DNA of 64,000 nt from Limnobacter sp. 130 (GTDB taxonomy: Bacteria; Pseudomonadota; Gammaproteobacteria; Burkholderiales; Burkholderiaceae_B), in assembly GCF_902506325.1 (NCBI RefSeq), contig NZ_LR732333.1:62001-126000 (forward strand). Reading direction: 5' to 3'. Below, piece after piece: positions 9,279 to 18,400 of this stretch. The notes beneath the pieces were generated by a model. It did no database searches, had not been told where the DNA came from, and was given only the letters and a program-made list of their open reading frames with translations. A program made the position numbers and the translations under genes. The first letter of the stretch is position 1. Each line of letters starts with the position of its first letter.

Positions 9279-9317
9279 GGAATCTCCTGAAGTGGGGTTG
9301 CCACTACAGGAGATTCC
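9279..9317. repeat. 17-bp near-perfect inverted repeat at recombinase start
   Basis: Arms 9279-9295 and 9301-9317 match at 16 of 17 positions around a 5-nt loop. The minus-strand arm carries the AGGAG ribosome site of the recombinase gene, so the hairpin could hide it. It may also be a recombinase site or element end. Confidence 0.65.
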
Positions 9318-9419
9318 TATTCTTATGTGAAGTCTAGCCTCCGTAAAAAAAACTCGAAGTCGCTTGCTGTGTAAGTTCGCCCCTTTGACTTCGATAGATA
9401 GATTCACATAAAAACGCAG

Positions 9420-9443
9420 TTTGCATAATTACGATTATGCAAA
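9420..9443. repeat. perfect 10-bp palindrome, candidate recombination site
   Basis: TTTGCATAAT-tacg-ATTATGCAAA is a 10+10 bp perfect inverted repeat. It lies between the recombinase gene and the IS66 fragment, where an attachment or crossover site would be expected. A partial copy (CATAATCG) follows at about 9449 next to the IS66 junction. Confidence 0.5.
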
Positions 9444-9457
9444 TCTTCTCATAATCG

Positions 9458-9645
9458 CAAGAACTGGTTGTTTGCCGGAAGCCTGCGCTCGGGCCAACGC
9501 AACGCAGCCATCATGAGCCTGGTTCAATCGGCTAGGCTCAATGGACTGAACCCGCTGGTGTATCTCAAGGACGTGATGGATCGACTGCCCACGCAGCCGT
9601 ACAGCAGGATCAACGAGTTGCTGCCGCACAACTGGAAACCTGCGT
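9458..9645 (+). pseudogene. IS66-family transposase (TnpC), C-terminal fragment
   Basis: The plus strand encodes KNWLFAGSLRSGQRNAAIMS, continuing to RINELLPHNWKP, which is the conserved end of IS66 TnpC. The upstream transposase is absent. After NWKP the sequence departs from the second IS66 remnant at 22212-22350, which goes straight into stop and terminal repeat; here about 615 bp with the DUF6933 gene intervene before the same terminal sequence at 10263. Confidence 0.85.
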
Positions 9646-9661
9646 CGGCATCAATCGAAAG

Positions 9662-10189
9662 TTAATGCTTGGTCTCTGGATTGCCTAGATTGGCCTCTAC
9701 TGCATCCCAAGCGTGAGGCCACTGCAAAGTTCGTTGAGGCATGGTGTTGATATTCAGAATGATGTCAGTCAAGTTGCAGGACTGTAGACCACCGCCCACC
9801 TCGATCATTGCGCGGTAACAAAAAACCAAATCATTGAGCACACCCAGTACACTTCGACTGTCCGTCTTGGCAAACAAGCCAGAGTGATAAGGAGTTAGTG
9901 CGGTGTCGATGGCGGCATCTGAATAGCCTCGCATCTCCAAAAGTTGAGCGATACCGGTCAGCATCATGTTGGGCAAAGTCTTGGCTGTCACCGGTTTCTT
10001 GCCCTGGTACATGATGAACGACAGATAGGTGTTCTCGCTCATGAAGACAAAGCAATTGTGCCGCCCAACCTTGAATCGGTTGATGTACCAATTGCCCAGC
10101 GGTGCGGAGGAGGGTTCAGCCTCAACCAGAGATGCCTTGGACAGTTTCAAAACCTTCTGAATCTCAGCGGTGCACTTTAAATAAAGCAT
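9662..10189 (-). CDS. DUF6933 family protein
   Basis: 175 aa from the ATG at 10187-10189 (an upstream ATG at 10219 would add 10 residues). The start MLYLKCTAEIQKVL and the block PLGNWYINRFKVGRHNCFVFM fit the DUF6933 family as I recall it. Function is unknown; members are often found beside mobile elements. It lies exactly between the IS66 transposase tail and the IS66 terminal sequence, so it was probably brought in by a later insertion or rearrangement. No clear ribosome site was seen. Confidence 0.7.
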   Translation of the reverse strand: MLYLKCTAEIQKVLKLSKASLVEAEPSSAPLGNWYINRFKVGRHNCFVFMSENTYLSFIMYQGKKPVTAKTLPNMMLTGIAQLLEMRGYSDAAIDTALTPYHSGLFAKTDSRSVLGVLNDLVFCYRAMIEVGGGLQSCNLTDIILNINTMPQRTLQWPHAWDAVEANLGNPETKH

Positions 10190-10262
10190 TGGATGGTGGG
10201 CCTGGACAGGAACAAACATGCCGGCAGTTTAAGCAATGCGAAACGGAATGTCCAAATCCAAG

Positions 10263-10288
10263 TCAAGACGGGTTTGCTGGGGGCTTAC
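10263..10288. mobile_element. IS66 right-end terminal sequence, copy 1
   Basis: A 26-bp block (TCAAGACGGG through GGGGCTTAC) is repeated with one mismatch at 22325-22350, where it directly follows an IS66 TnpC stop. That identifies it as the IS66 terminus. The mercury-type merR coding sequence resumes right after it. Confidence 0.8.
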
Positions 10289-10634
10289 AACGGTTCGCTA
10301 CTACCAACGCGTGGGCATGTTGGCACAGCCTGCCAAGCCCCTGCACGGTATTCGTAAATATGGTGTCGGCGACGTTAAGCGGATCCGCTTTATCAAACGC
10401 GCCCAGTTATTGGGTTTTACTTTGGCAGAGGTGTCTGAACTGCTGGTTTTGAGCAACGCTAGTTCCTGCCGCGAAACCCAAGATCTGGCCGAAAGCAAGC
10501 TGAAATCTGTTAGCGAGAGAATCCGCGACCTGACTAAAATGCAAGATACATTGTTGCAGCTTGTGGCTCGGTGCAATGCAGCAGACGACTCGACCAGTTG
10601 CCCCATTATTGACGCATTGGTGGGTGAAGATTAA
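10289..10634 (+). pseudogene. merR: mercury-type merR regulator, N-terminus lost to IS66
   Basis: The frame after the IS66 end encodes TVRYYQRVGML and the rest of a MerR protein to a normal C-terminus. The three metal-ligand Cys of Hg-type MerR are present in the expected contexts: SSCRET, ARCNA and TSCPII. The first 15-20 residues, including the first HTH helix, are missing. An ATG at 10236 would read through the IS end and is unlikely to give a working protein. No mer operon genes remain nearby, so this is a relic. Confidence 0.8.
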
Positions 10635-10927
10635 TTCCATCATGCAGGCCTAAAGGGTTACCTATACTGCGTCGATTTGTGTAAAGTTTGCCGCGAATTT
10701 ATAGACCTACTGGATTAGGTGACAATGACGAAGCCATCAGCCAACGCAAGCTAGATTGATGCTAATGACCATCTTGAATGGTAAGACAAGGTTGATATTA
10801 AATTTGTTTCCAGCTTTGTACGCAGAGACAGACAGTGGTCGATTTTTGTTCTCACGTGGCGTTGAGCCTAGTAAAAAGCGACTAGTGCGTTTATCTGCAC
10901 TTCTCTAATTGAACGTTCGATACCTAA
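10635..10927. other. intergenic stretch, no feature recognised
   Basis: 293 bp between the merR relic and the next merR-family gene. No open frame, strong hairpin or terminal repeat was recognised. Confidence 0.5.
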
Positions 10928-11323
10928 CTAAATTATTAACGATGTTTTTATGATTTCGCATTGGGCTATTGTGTTGTGACCCAAGCATTTGGCACGCAAA
11001 CGTTGCAATTCGCTCCGAAGTGCTTGAAGTCTGCTGATCCTTTTGTCGATCTCAATCAATTTGTCGTCAATAGCCTCGTTAATTGGCTCGCATGACTCAC
11101 GGGGTGAATGTTTGAGTTTCAGTAAAGAGCGTATTTCATCCAATGAAATGTCGATACCGCGACAAAACACCACAAATGCTAGATCTTCGAGATGATGCTC
11201 GCCGTAAACCCGGTAGTTGGAGGCGGTTCGGTCTGGTGCACAAAGCAGGCCTTCCTTCTCGTAATAGCGTATTGCCTCCACCGTTATTCCCAACTTCTCG
11301 CTTAACTCACCGATTTTCATCAA
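10928..11323 (-). CDS. MerR-family regulator of CadR/PbrR type
   Basis: 131 aa. The N-terminal HTH (MKIGELSEKLGITVEAIRYY) is followed by a dimerisation helix and a C-terminal metal loop. Three Cys fit the Cd/Pb/Zn-sensing subgroup: RESCEP (about 77), RAKCLG (about 112) and AQCEII. It is divergent from the CDF gene across an 80-bp region with a MerR-type promoter, which it should activate by untwisting the DNA when metal is bound. The exact metal is not determinable. Confidence 0.9.
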   Translation of the reverse strand: MMKIGELSEKLGITVEAIRYYEKEGLLCAPDRTASNYRVYGEHHLEDLAFVVFCRGIDISLDEIRSLLKLKHSPRESCEPINEAIDDKLIEIDKRISRLQALRSELQRLRAKCLGHNTIAQCEIIKTSLII

Positions 11324-11336
11324 TTTCTCCTCGGGG

Positions 11337-11367
11337 TTGACTCTAAAGCTACTTTAGGGTTTTTAAT
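11337..11367 (+). promoter_or_regulatory. MerR-type promoter with 19-nt spacer and dyad operator
   Basis: -35 TTGACT (11337-11342) and -10 TTTAAT (11362-11367) are separated by 19 nt. The spacer holds the dyad CTAAAG-cta-CTTTAG (11343-11357). This is the geometry MerR-family activators need. It points at the CDF/czc genes. Confidence 0.85.
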
Positions 11368-11398
11368 GAATGTATTGCAATTTCACGAGGAGATCAAG

Positions 11399-12022
11399 AT
11401 GCCAGGTTGTTCAACATGTCACGACCATCAGCCGGCCCAATCAGTTTCACCAACCTATAAAAAAGTGTTATGGGTTGCTCTGGTTGTGAATTTGGGTATG
11501 TTCATCGTTGAGGTGGCTTCAGGTTTGAAAGCGGGCTCTGTCTCCCTGTTAGCGGATTCACTTGATTTTTTTGGCGACGCAGCGAACTACGCTGTTTCCC
11601 TTTTTGTGTTGGGCATGGCGCTGTCGATTCGTGCCAAAGCGGCCCTTGTTAAAGGTGCAACACTCGGAATTTTCGGGGTAGGCGTTTTGGCCTACACGGC
11701 GTATCGCCTTTGGACAGGGCAAGTTCCTGAACCTTTGACCATGGGCGTGGTAGCGGTGTTGGCACTCGTTGCCAATGTAGCTGTAGCTTTGATGCTTTAC
11801 AAATGGCGTGAAGGCGACTCGAACATGCAATCAGTGTGGCTTTGCAGCCGCAACGATGCCATTGGAAACGTAGCCGTGGTTGCAGCCGCCGGCTTGGTTG
11901 CCTGGACCGGCAGTGCATGGCCTGATTTGGCGGTAGCGGTGTTGATGGCCACTTTGGGTATTACCGCAGCTAGAACCATCATCACTCAAGCATGGCGCGA
12001 ATTGAACCAAACCAGTGTGTGA
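11399..12022 (+). CDS. short CDF-type cation efflux protein
   Basis: 207 aa starting at the ATG after a GAGGAG ribosome site; an ATG at 11366 lies inside the -10 element and is rejected. Five to six membrane helices carry the CDF metal-site signature (LLADSLDFFGDAANY and RNDAIGNVAVV). The N-terminus has a CSTCHDH metal-binding motif. The usual CDF C-terminal cytosolic domain is absent, as in a subgroup of about 200 residues. It would export divalent metal from cytoplasm to periplasm under control of the divergent regulator. Confidence 0.88.
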   Translation: MPGCSTCHDHQPAQSVSPTYKKVLWVALVVNLGMFIVEVASGLKAGSVSLLADSLDFFGDAANYAVSLFVLGMALSIRAKAALVKGATLGIFGVGVLAYTAYRLWTGQVPEPLTMGVVAVLALVANVAVALMLYKWREGDSNMQSVWLCSRNDAIGNVAVVAAAGLVAWTGSAWPDLAVAVLMATLGITAARTIITQAWRELNQTSV

Positions 12023-12035
12023 TACTCTTACGCTC

Positions 12036-12389
12036 ATGAAAAAATTTTTCCTTGTCCTTCTTATGTTGGTACTACCGCTTCAAGCAGCGCTTGCAGCGGT
12101 GGAAACCTATAACGGACACGGCGTAGAACATGAATCTGCGATTGAGGCAGTGCTTCATACCCACGATGGGCATGATCACCACGCCGCATATCACGAACCA
12201 GACAATAACAAGCAGCAAGACCAAACCTGTGATGGTGATCACCACCATTGCCACGCCCACAGTGTGAGCGTGCTGCCCAGTTTGTTGACTTTCACCACAC
12301 TTCCCAATGCCTTGGACCAAGCACCCGAAGAGTTCAACGGCTTTCAATCTTTCTCGTCAAACCGCATAGAACGCCCGAAGTGGGTCTGA
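12036..12389 (+). CDS. His-rich exported protein, CzcI-like
   Basis: 117 aa. It has a signal peptide (about residues 1-20) and a dense metal-binding stretch (HTHDGHDHHAAYH, DGDHHHCHAH). Small His-rich periplasmic proteins of this type (CzcI and relatives) stand at the head of czc operons. The start at MKKFF is chosen because it gives a standard signal peptide. It lies between the CDF and the TolC-type czc gene in the same direction. Confidence 0.78.
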   Translation: MKKFFLVLLMLVLPLQAALAAVETYNGHGVEHESAIEAVLHTHDGHDHHAAYHEPDNNKQQDQTCDGDHHHCHAHSVSVLPSLLTFTTLPNALDQAPEEFNGFQSFSSNRIERPKWV

Positions 12390-12474
12390 ACAAAACCTGA
12401 ATTAACCGCCCCTTGGTACCTGCTTGTGCAGGCTAAAAAGGGCAGTTCATCTGTTTTGTTTGGAGAATTTACCT

Positions 12475-13722
12475 ATGTATTCACCACATCGTGTGGTGTC
12501 CACTTGCCTGGCTTTATTGTTCTTAAGCGCTGCTCTGCCTGCGTTTACTCAGCAAGCCATGCCTGTGGAAACCCCAGTGACTGTTCAAGATGCCTTTGAA
12601 TCGGCCTTGAGCATTGATCCTGAAGTGCAGTCGGCACTGAAGCGCATTGAAGCATTCAAAGCGAGAAGGAGTGCGGCCAGCGCCTTGACTGCCCAACCAC
12701 TTTCACTGGAAGGGTCGTATCGATCGGATCGGAACTACAACAACCAGGGCTTGCGAGAAATCGAGCTGGGTGTGTCAGCACCCATCTGGAACTGGAATGA
12801 GCGGGCGCGTACCCAATCATTGCGAGACACCGAAATTGAGTTGGTGCAGTTGCAACTTGAACAGAAAAAACTTGAGCTCGCTGGTCTTGTACGTCAAACG
12901 ATTTGGAATACTTTGGCAGCGAACCTTGATGCTGAAATTGCGCAGGCGCGACTTAAATCTGCGAAAGAGTTGATGGTGGATGTTGAAAAGCGGGTGAAGG
13001 CTGGTGATTTGGCCCAAACCGATTTTTATCAGGCTTCTGCCCTGTATGAACAGACCCGAGCAGAATTTGCTCGAACTCAAAGCGCTTTAAGTGATGTGAG
13101 TGCAGATTACGCGGCCACCATCGGTTTGCCTGTTTCAGTGCTTTCACAGATTCAAACCGAGAGCACCGACATTCCCAATGGGCTGAAACCGCTGGATCAT
13201 CCCGCGATCAAACTGGCGCAGCTTAAGGTGTTGGCCCAGCAACAACAAAGCGATTTGGTGCAAACCCAAGCGCGGGCGAATCCTGAGGTGGGTTTGGCCA
13301 TCATCAGCGACCGTGGCGCATTCACCTCGGCCAGCGAGAAGTCTTTGGTGGTTTCCACGCGAATTCCTTTGGGTAACTCGTCGGAATACCAAAGCCGGGT
13401 GTTGCAGGCAGAAAGTGAAAGCATTGCCGCCGAAGCGGTACTGACAAAAACCCAGCGGCAAATAGTTGTTGTTGGCCGTGCCGCCGAGAGCAACTTGGAC
13501 CTGTTCGCGCAAATCAGGGTGTCAGCCCAAGAGCAGGCCAAGCTGGCCGCAAAAACCTTCCAGTTGTACAAAAAGTCATTCGATTTGGGTGAAACCGATT
13601 TGCCCACTTTGTTGATTGCCGAGCAAAAGGCCTTTGAGGCCGACAAACTGGCCCGGAAATCTGCCATTGAATATGCCGCAAAAGTTTCTGCCTACAAACA
13701 GGCCCTGGGACTTCTACCATGA
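12475..13722 (+). CDS. czcC: CzcC-like outer-membrane efflux protein
   Basis: 415 aa. The ATG is preceded by GGAG 12 nt upstream and gives a signal peptide (about residues 1-27). The rest is the helical repeat architecture of TolC-family proteins with long coiled-coil stretches (RLKSAKELMVDVEKRVKAGD; LPTLLIAEQKAFEADKLARK). It would form the outer-membrane part of the CzcCBA-like tripartite pump encoded just downstream. Its stop overlaps the next start (ATGA). Confidence 0.9.
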   Translation: MYSPHRVVSTCLALLFLSAALPAFTQQAMPVETPVTVQDAFESALSIDPEVQSALKRIEAFKARRSAASALTAQPLSLEGSYRSDRNYNNQGLREIELGVSAPIWNWNERARTQSLRDTEIELVQLQLEQKKLELAGLVRQTIWNTLAANLDAEIAQARLKSAKELMVDVEKRVKAGDLAQTDFYQASALYEQTRAEFARTQSALSDVSADYAATIGLPVSVLSQIQTESTDIPNGLKPLDHPAIKLAQLKVLAQQQQSDLVQTQARANPEVGLAIISDRGAFTSASEKSLVVSTRIPLGNSSEYQSRVLQAESESIAAEAVLTKTQRQIVVVGRAAESNLDLFAQIRVSAQEQAKLAAKTFQLYKKSFDLGETDLPTLLIAEQKAFEADKLARKSAIEYAAKVSAYKQALGLLP

Positions 13723-14297
13723 CCAATATTGAGATCAACGTAATGAAACAGAGCAAATTTTTAACCAATGTATTGTCAGCCGCAGTGCTTGCCGGCTCGC
13801 TCATCTTCTCCACGACAGCTTATGCAGGCCCTGGTCACGATCATGGCGATGAAGCACCGCTTGGAGTTGGTGAAGCGTCGCCCCGCGTGGTCATGGAATC
13901 GGAATTGTTCGAAGCGGTTGGCATTTTGAAAGGCCGCATGCTTGAAATTTACATTGATCATGCAGCCACCAATGCACCCGTGCAAAACGCCAAGGTGGAA
14001 TTGGAACTGAACGGTCAGCAAGTGCCAGTTGAGTTGCACAGTGAAGGCGAATTTGATGCGCAGTTACCCGAGGGAATCGAGGATGGGACAGTGGCTGTCA
14101 GCATGACTGTATCCGCAGGCGAAGACATTGATCTTTTGGCTGGGGATCTGATTGTTGGTCACCACGATGATCTCGATAGTGTTGAAGAAGTGCAGTCACG
14201 TCTTTCGAAAATAGTCTTGTATGGAGTGGGTGGTTTATTGATTCTCGCTTTGATTGTGTTTGGGTATGTTCGTCTGAAATCAAAGGGAGGCAAATAA
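13719..14297 (+). CDS. membrane-anchored periplasmic protein of czc operon
   Basis: 192 aa from the ATGA-overlapping start, or 184 aa from ATG 13743, which gives a cleaner signal peptide. After the signal is GPGHDHGDE, the same motif found at the mature start of the next protein. A beta-rich periplasmic region (about 45-150) is followed by one transmembrane helix near the C-terminus (IVLYGVGGLLILALIVFGYV) and a basic tail. I do not recognise a named family; position suggests an accessory metal-binding part of the pump. Confidence 0.75.
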   Translation: MTNIEINVMKQSKFLTNVLSAAVLAGSLIFSTTAYAGPGHDHGDEAPLGVGEASPRVVMESELFEAVGILKGRMLEIYIDHAATNAPVQNAKVELELNGQQVPVELHSEGEFDAQLPEGIEDGTVAVSMTVSAGEDIDLLAGDLIVGHHDDLDSVEEVQSRLSKIVLYGVGGLLILALIVFGYVRLKSKGGK

Positions 14298-14299
14298 TC

Positions 14300-15412
14300 A
14301 TGCTGAAGAAAAATTTTATTCTCTCGGTGGTGGCGTTTGGCTTGTTGGCACCGCTTCCCTTGTACGCAGGCCCTGGGCACGATCACGGCGACGAAGCAGC
14401 CGTTGCCAGCACTGGGGATGGTCCCAAGCGACTTGCTACGGGTGAAGTGTTCCTGCCAAAACCGGCACAACGGCAGTTGGATTTGCGAACACAAATTGTG
14501 CAAGTAAAACCACAGGCCAAGGTAATTGAAATGAATGGTCAAGTGGCGCTGGATCCCCAATCGGGCGGTGTGGTGCAAACCAGCCTGGGAGGTTTTTTTG
14601 TGCCTTCCAGCAATGGTGTTCCGAAACTTGGGGAGCCGGTAACGAAAGGACAAATTTTGGGATTTATCCAGACTCCCCAAGCCCCCCTTGAAAAGTCTGC
14701 CCAACTGGCGCAATTGTCACAATTGAAATCTGAATTGGCGTTGGCCAAACAACGCTTGGATCGGTTAACCCTACTGGCTGACACCGTACCCAAGAAAGAA
14801 ATTCAAGCCACCCAAGCGCAGGTACATAGCCTTGGTGAGCAAGTGTCTGCGGTATCTGGCGGTATTGGCTCGCGCGAGGAGCTTCGTTCTTTGTCAAACG
14901 GTGTTGTTGCTTCGACAGCAGCTATTGCTGGCAAGGTTTTTTCTGAAGGCGATGTGCTGTTTGAAATCGTGAATCCCAAAGTGGTTCGTATTGAAGCCAC
15001 TTGGTTTGAGCCCAACGCTGTTCCCCAGTTTTCCTCCGCTCAGATTCCTGCAGGTGAAAAAACTTTAAAACTAAATTACGTGGGTGCAGCCAGCAGCGTA
15101 AAAAATCAGTCGCTGTCTTTGGTATTTGAAGCCCGCGATGTTGAGAGTATCCGCTTTCCGACAGGGCAACTTTTGAAAGTATATGGGGAGCTAGTAGATC
15201 AGATAGACGGTATTGCCATACCCAGTGCTGCGGTGGTTAAAAACGCTGCCAATCAAACCATTGTATGGGTCAAGAAAGAACCGGAACTGTTCGAGCCCAA
15301 GGTGGTGTTGACCGAGCCGCTGAACGGCGTTGAGGTGTTGGTGCGAAGCGGCCTGACCGACGATGAACGTGTGGTTGTTCAAGGCTCGACCTTGATCAAC
15401 CAAGTTCGATAG
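14300..15412 (+). CDS. czcB: CzcB-like periplasmic adaptor (membrane fusion protein)
   Basis: 370 aa. A signal peptide is followed by GPGHDHGDE, then the HlyD/RND adaptor layout: lipoyl/barrel-sandwich region (FVPSSNGVPKLGEPVTKGQILG), a coiled-coil hairpin (LAQLSQLKSELALAKQRLD) and beta-barrel/proximal domains to the end. It links the inner-membrane RND pump to the outer-membrane duct. A GGGAGG ribosome site lies upstream. The gene is 2 nt after the preceding gene and 11 nt before czcA. Confidence 0.9.
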   Translation: MLKKNFILSVVAFGLLAPLPLYAGPGHDHGDEAAVASTGDGPKRLATGEVFLPKPAQRQLDLRTQIVQVKPQAKVIEMNGQVALDPQSGGVVQTSLGGFFVPSSNGVPKLGEPVTKGQILGFIQTPQAPLEKSAQLAQLSQLKSELALAKQRLDRLTLLADTVPKKEIQATQAQVHSLGEQVSAVSGGIGSREELRSLSNGVVASTAAIAGKVFSEGDVLFEIVNPKVVRIEATWFEPNAVPQFSSAQIPAGEKTLKLNYVGAASSVKNQSLSLVFEARDVESIRFPTGQLLKVYGELVDQIDGIAIPSAAVVKNAANQTIVWVKKEPELFEPKVVLTEPLNGVEVLVRSGLTDDERVVVQGSTLINQVR

Positions 15413-15423
15413 GGGGCGTCGAT

Positions 15424-18400
15424 ATGTTTCAAATGTTATTGGACAGCAGCCTGAAAAACCGGCTGTTGGTACTGCTCGGCGCGCTTATTTTGACCGTGTA
15501 TGGGGCCTATACGCTGACCCAAACACCGGTTGATGTTTTTCCGGATTTGAACAAGCCCACGGTCACGGTCATCACCGAGGCTGGTGGTATGGCCTCGGAA
15601 GAAGTGGAGCAACTGATTACCTTTCCGCTGGAAACAGCTTTGAACGGTCTTCCGGGAGTCGAGGTCATTCGCTCGGTATCCAGTGCCGGACTCTCGTTCA
15701 TTTACGTGACTTTCAATTGGGATACTGAGATTTATCGGGCACGTCAAATGGTATCTGAGCGGCTTTCCAGCCTGGAGGAATCCATTCCTGCAGGCGTGGC
15801 GCCGGTGATGGGGCCAGTCAGTTCAATCATGGGCGAGATCATGCAAATCGCCATACCGATTGATTCGAGCAAGACCACACCCATGCAAGTGCGCGAGTAT
15901 GCTGATTGGGTGCTTCGCCCCCGATTGTTATCGATTCAAGGCGTGGCACAGGTGATCCCGATTGGTGGTGAAGTACGCCAGTTTCAGGTTCAACCAGATT
16001 TGCAGCGGATGGTGGATTTGGGCATTACGATTGAGGATCTGCAGCAGGCCTTGAGCGGTTTTGCATCCAATACATCGGGCGGATTTTTGGCACTCAATGG
16101 CCGTGAGTACCTGATTCGAAACCTTGGAAGAACGTCCTCTTTGGAGGACCTTGGAAAGGTGGCTGTAGGTTCAAAAGACGGTGTGCCAGTGCTGCTCAAG
16201 CAAGTCGCCAAGGTGGATTTTGCGGCCGCAGTTAAACGGGGTGATGCCGGGTTTGAAGGCAAACCCGCTGTAATTTTGGGCGTACAAAAGCAGCCAAGCG
16301 CTGACACCATTGCCTTAACCAAAAGGATTGAAGAGGCCCTGGTTTCCATGGGCAGCAGCTTGCCAGAAGGAATGGAAACACCGCGTGTGACTTTCAGACA
16401 GGCCAGTTTCATTGAGGCCTCAATTTCCACCTTGCAAGGAAAGCTGATTGGCGCTTCGATATTTGTAGCTGCAGTGCTGTTTTTTTTCTTGGGTACGATT
16501 CGCCCGACCGTGATCGCACTGATTGCCATCCCTGTGTCTATTTTCATCACCGCCTTAGTGTTTGAGTATTTTGGACTTTCCATCAACACCATGACGCTGG
16601 GTGGGTTGGCCATTGCCATTGGTGGTTTGGTCGATGATGCCGTGGTAGACGTAGAAAATATTCTTCGCCGTTTGAAGGAACAACGGGCGAAACACCCTGG
16701 TGTTGCTTTCGACCTGGTGGGCCTTGTGCGCAAGGCATCGCTTGAAGTAAGAACAGGTATTGTGTACGCCACGGTGATTATTGTGTTGGTGTTCATCCCC
16801 TTGTTCGCTTTGCCTGGCATTGAAGGCAAGTTGTTTGTGCCCTTGGGCATTGCGTTTATCGTGTCTACCCTCGCATCGCTGGTGGTTTCTGTCACGGTGA
16901 CACCCGTGTTGTCGTATTACCTGTTGCCAGGCATCAAGGATCTTGATCATGGCGATACTCGCGTGTTGGCTTGGTTAAAGTCCAAGTATCAGGTTGGCTT
17001 GTCTGGAGTGCTGAATAACCCGAAAGCGGCGATTTGGGCGGGTGTGATTGCGGTAATTGTTGCAGGCGCATCAGTACCATTTTTTGCTAAAACATTCCTT
17101 CCGCCTTTCAATGAAGGCACCTTGCTGATCGGTATGAGGTTAAATCCTGGCGTCACCTTGGAAGAGTCCTCGAAATTGGCCTCTCAAGCGGAAGTGTTGC
17201 TCAAAGACATTCCAGAAATTACACACATTGGGCGGCGAAGTGGTCGTGCGGAGCTGGATGAACATGCCGAAGGTGTGCATGTGTCCGAACTGGATTTGGG
17301 GTTGATTCCTGCCGGTGACATGACTCGCCCCATGGCGGAGTTACAAGCGGAAATACGCGAACGACTCCAGAACTTGCCGGCGGCTATTGCGGTAGGGCAG
17401 CCCATTTCACATCGCATTGATCACATGCTTTCCGGTGTACGTTCGCAAATCGCGATCAAGGTATTCGGGGAAGACTTGGATACCTTGCGTGGCACCGCTG
17501 AAACTCTGCGTGCAGAGCTGTCAACAATCGATGGACTGGTTGACCTTGAAGTTGAGAAGCAGGTGCTCGCACCAGAGATCAAAGTGCGGATCAACTACGA
17601 TGCCGCATCCCGGTATGGTGTGTCTTCATCGGAAGTGTTGCATTCTCTACAGGCTTTGATTGAGGGCGAGAAAATTACTCAGGTGGTTGAAGGCAACCGG
17701 CGTTTTGCCCTGGTTTTGAAACTGGCAGAAAAAGACCGCAGTTTGGAGCAACTCAAGACTCTACTGATACCGACCCCCTTGGGTGCAGTTCCGTTGTCTG
17801 TTTTGGCGGACATTGAAGACAGTGATGGTCCCAACCAGATCAGCCGGGACGACGGGAAACGGCGAATTGTGATTTCTGCCAACGCCCAAGGCAGAGCGCT
17901 TTCTGAAGTGGTTGAAGATATTCGTACCACAGTTGCAAATACTGATTTGCCGGAAGGTTATTTCATTACCTTGGGCGGCCAGTTCGAGGCACAAGAAGAA
18001 GCCACACGCTTAGTCGGTTTTCTGTCAATCATTTCACTGGTGCTGATGTTTGCGGTGCTTTACAGCCGTTATCAATCGGTTCGCCTGTCGGCCATCATCA
18101 TGGGCAATATTCCTTTGGCCATGGTAGGCGCGGTTCTTGGTTTGTGGTTATCCGGACAGCCTTTGTCAGTGGCTGCATTGATTGGTTTTATCACGCTTGC
18201 TGGTATTTCAGTTCGCAACGGCATTTTGAAGGTGAGCCACTACATCAACTTGATGCGATTCGAACACGAGCAGTTTACGCAGTCCATGATTGTGCGCGGA
18301 TCGATGGAACGGTTAAGTCCAGTCTTGATGACAGCTTTGGTCACTGCATTTGCCTTGGCACCACTGCTGTTTGAGGCGGAACGCCCGGGCACCGAAATTT

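Noticed and set aside
10236-10288. Intact MerR gene beginning at 10236
   Set aside because: The first part is translated IS66 terminal sequence, not an HTH; the real N-terminus is missing.
11366-11398. CDF gene starting at ATG 11366
   Set aside because: That ATG overlaps the -10 element of the MerR-type promoter; ATG 11399 has a strong GAGGAG site.
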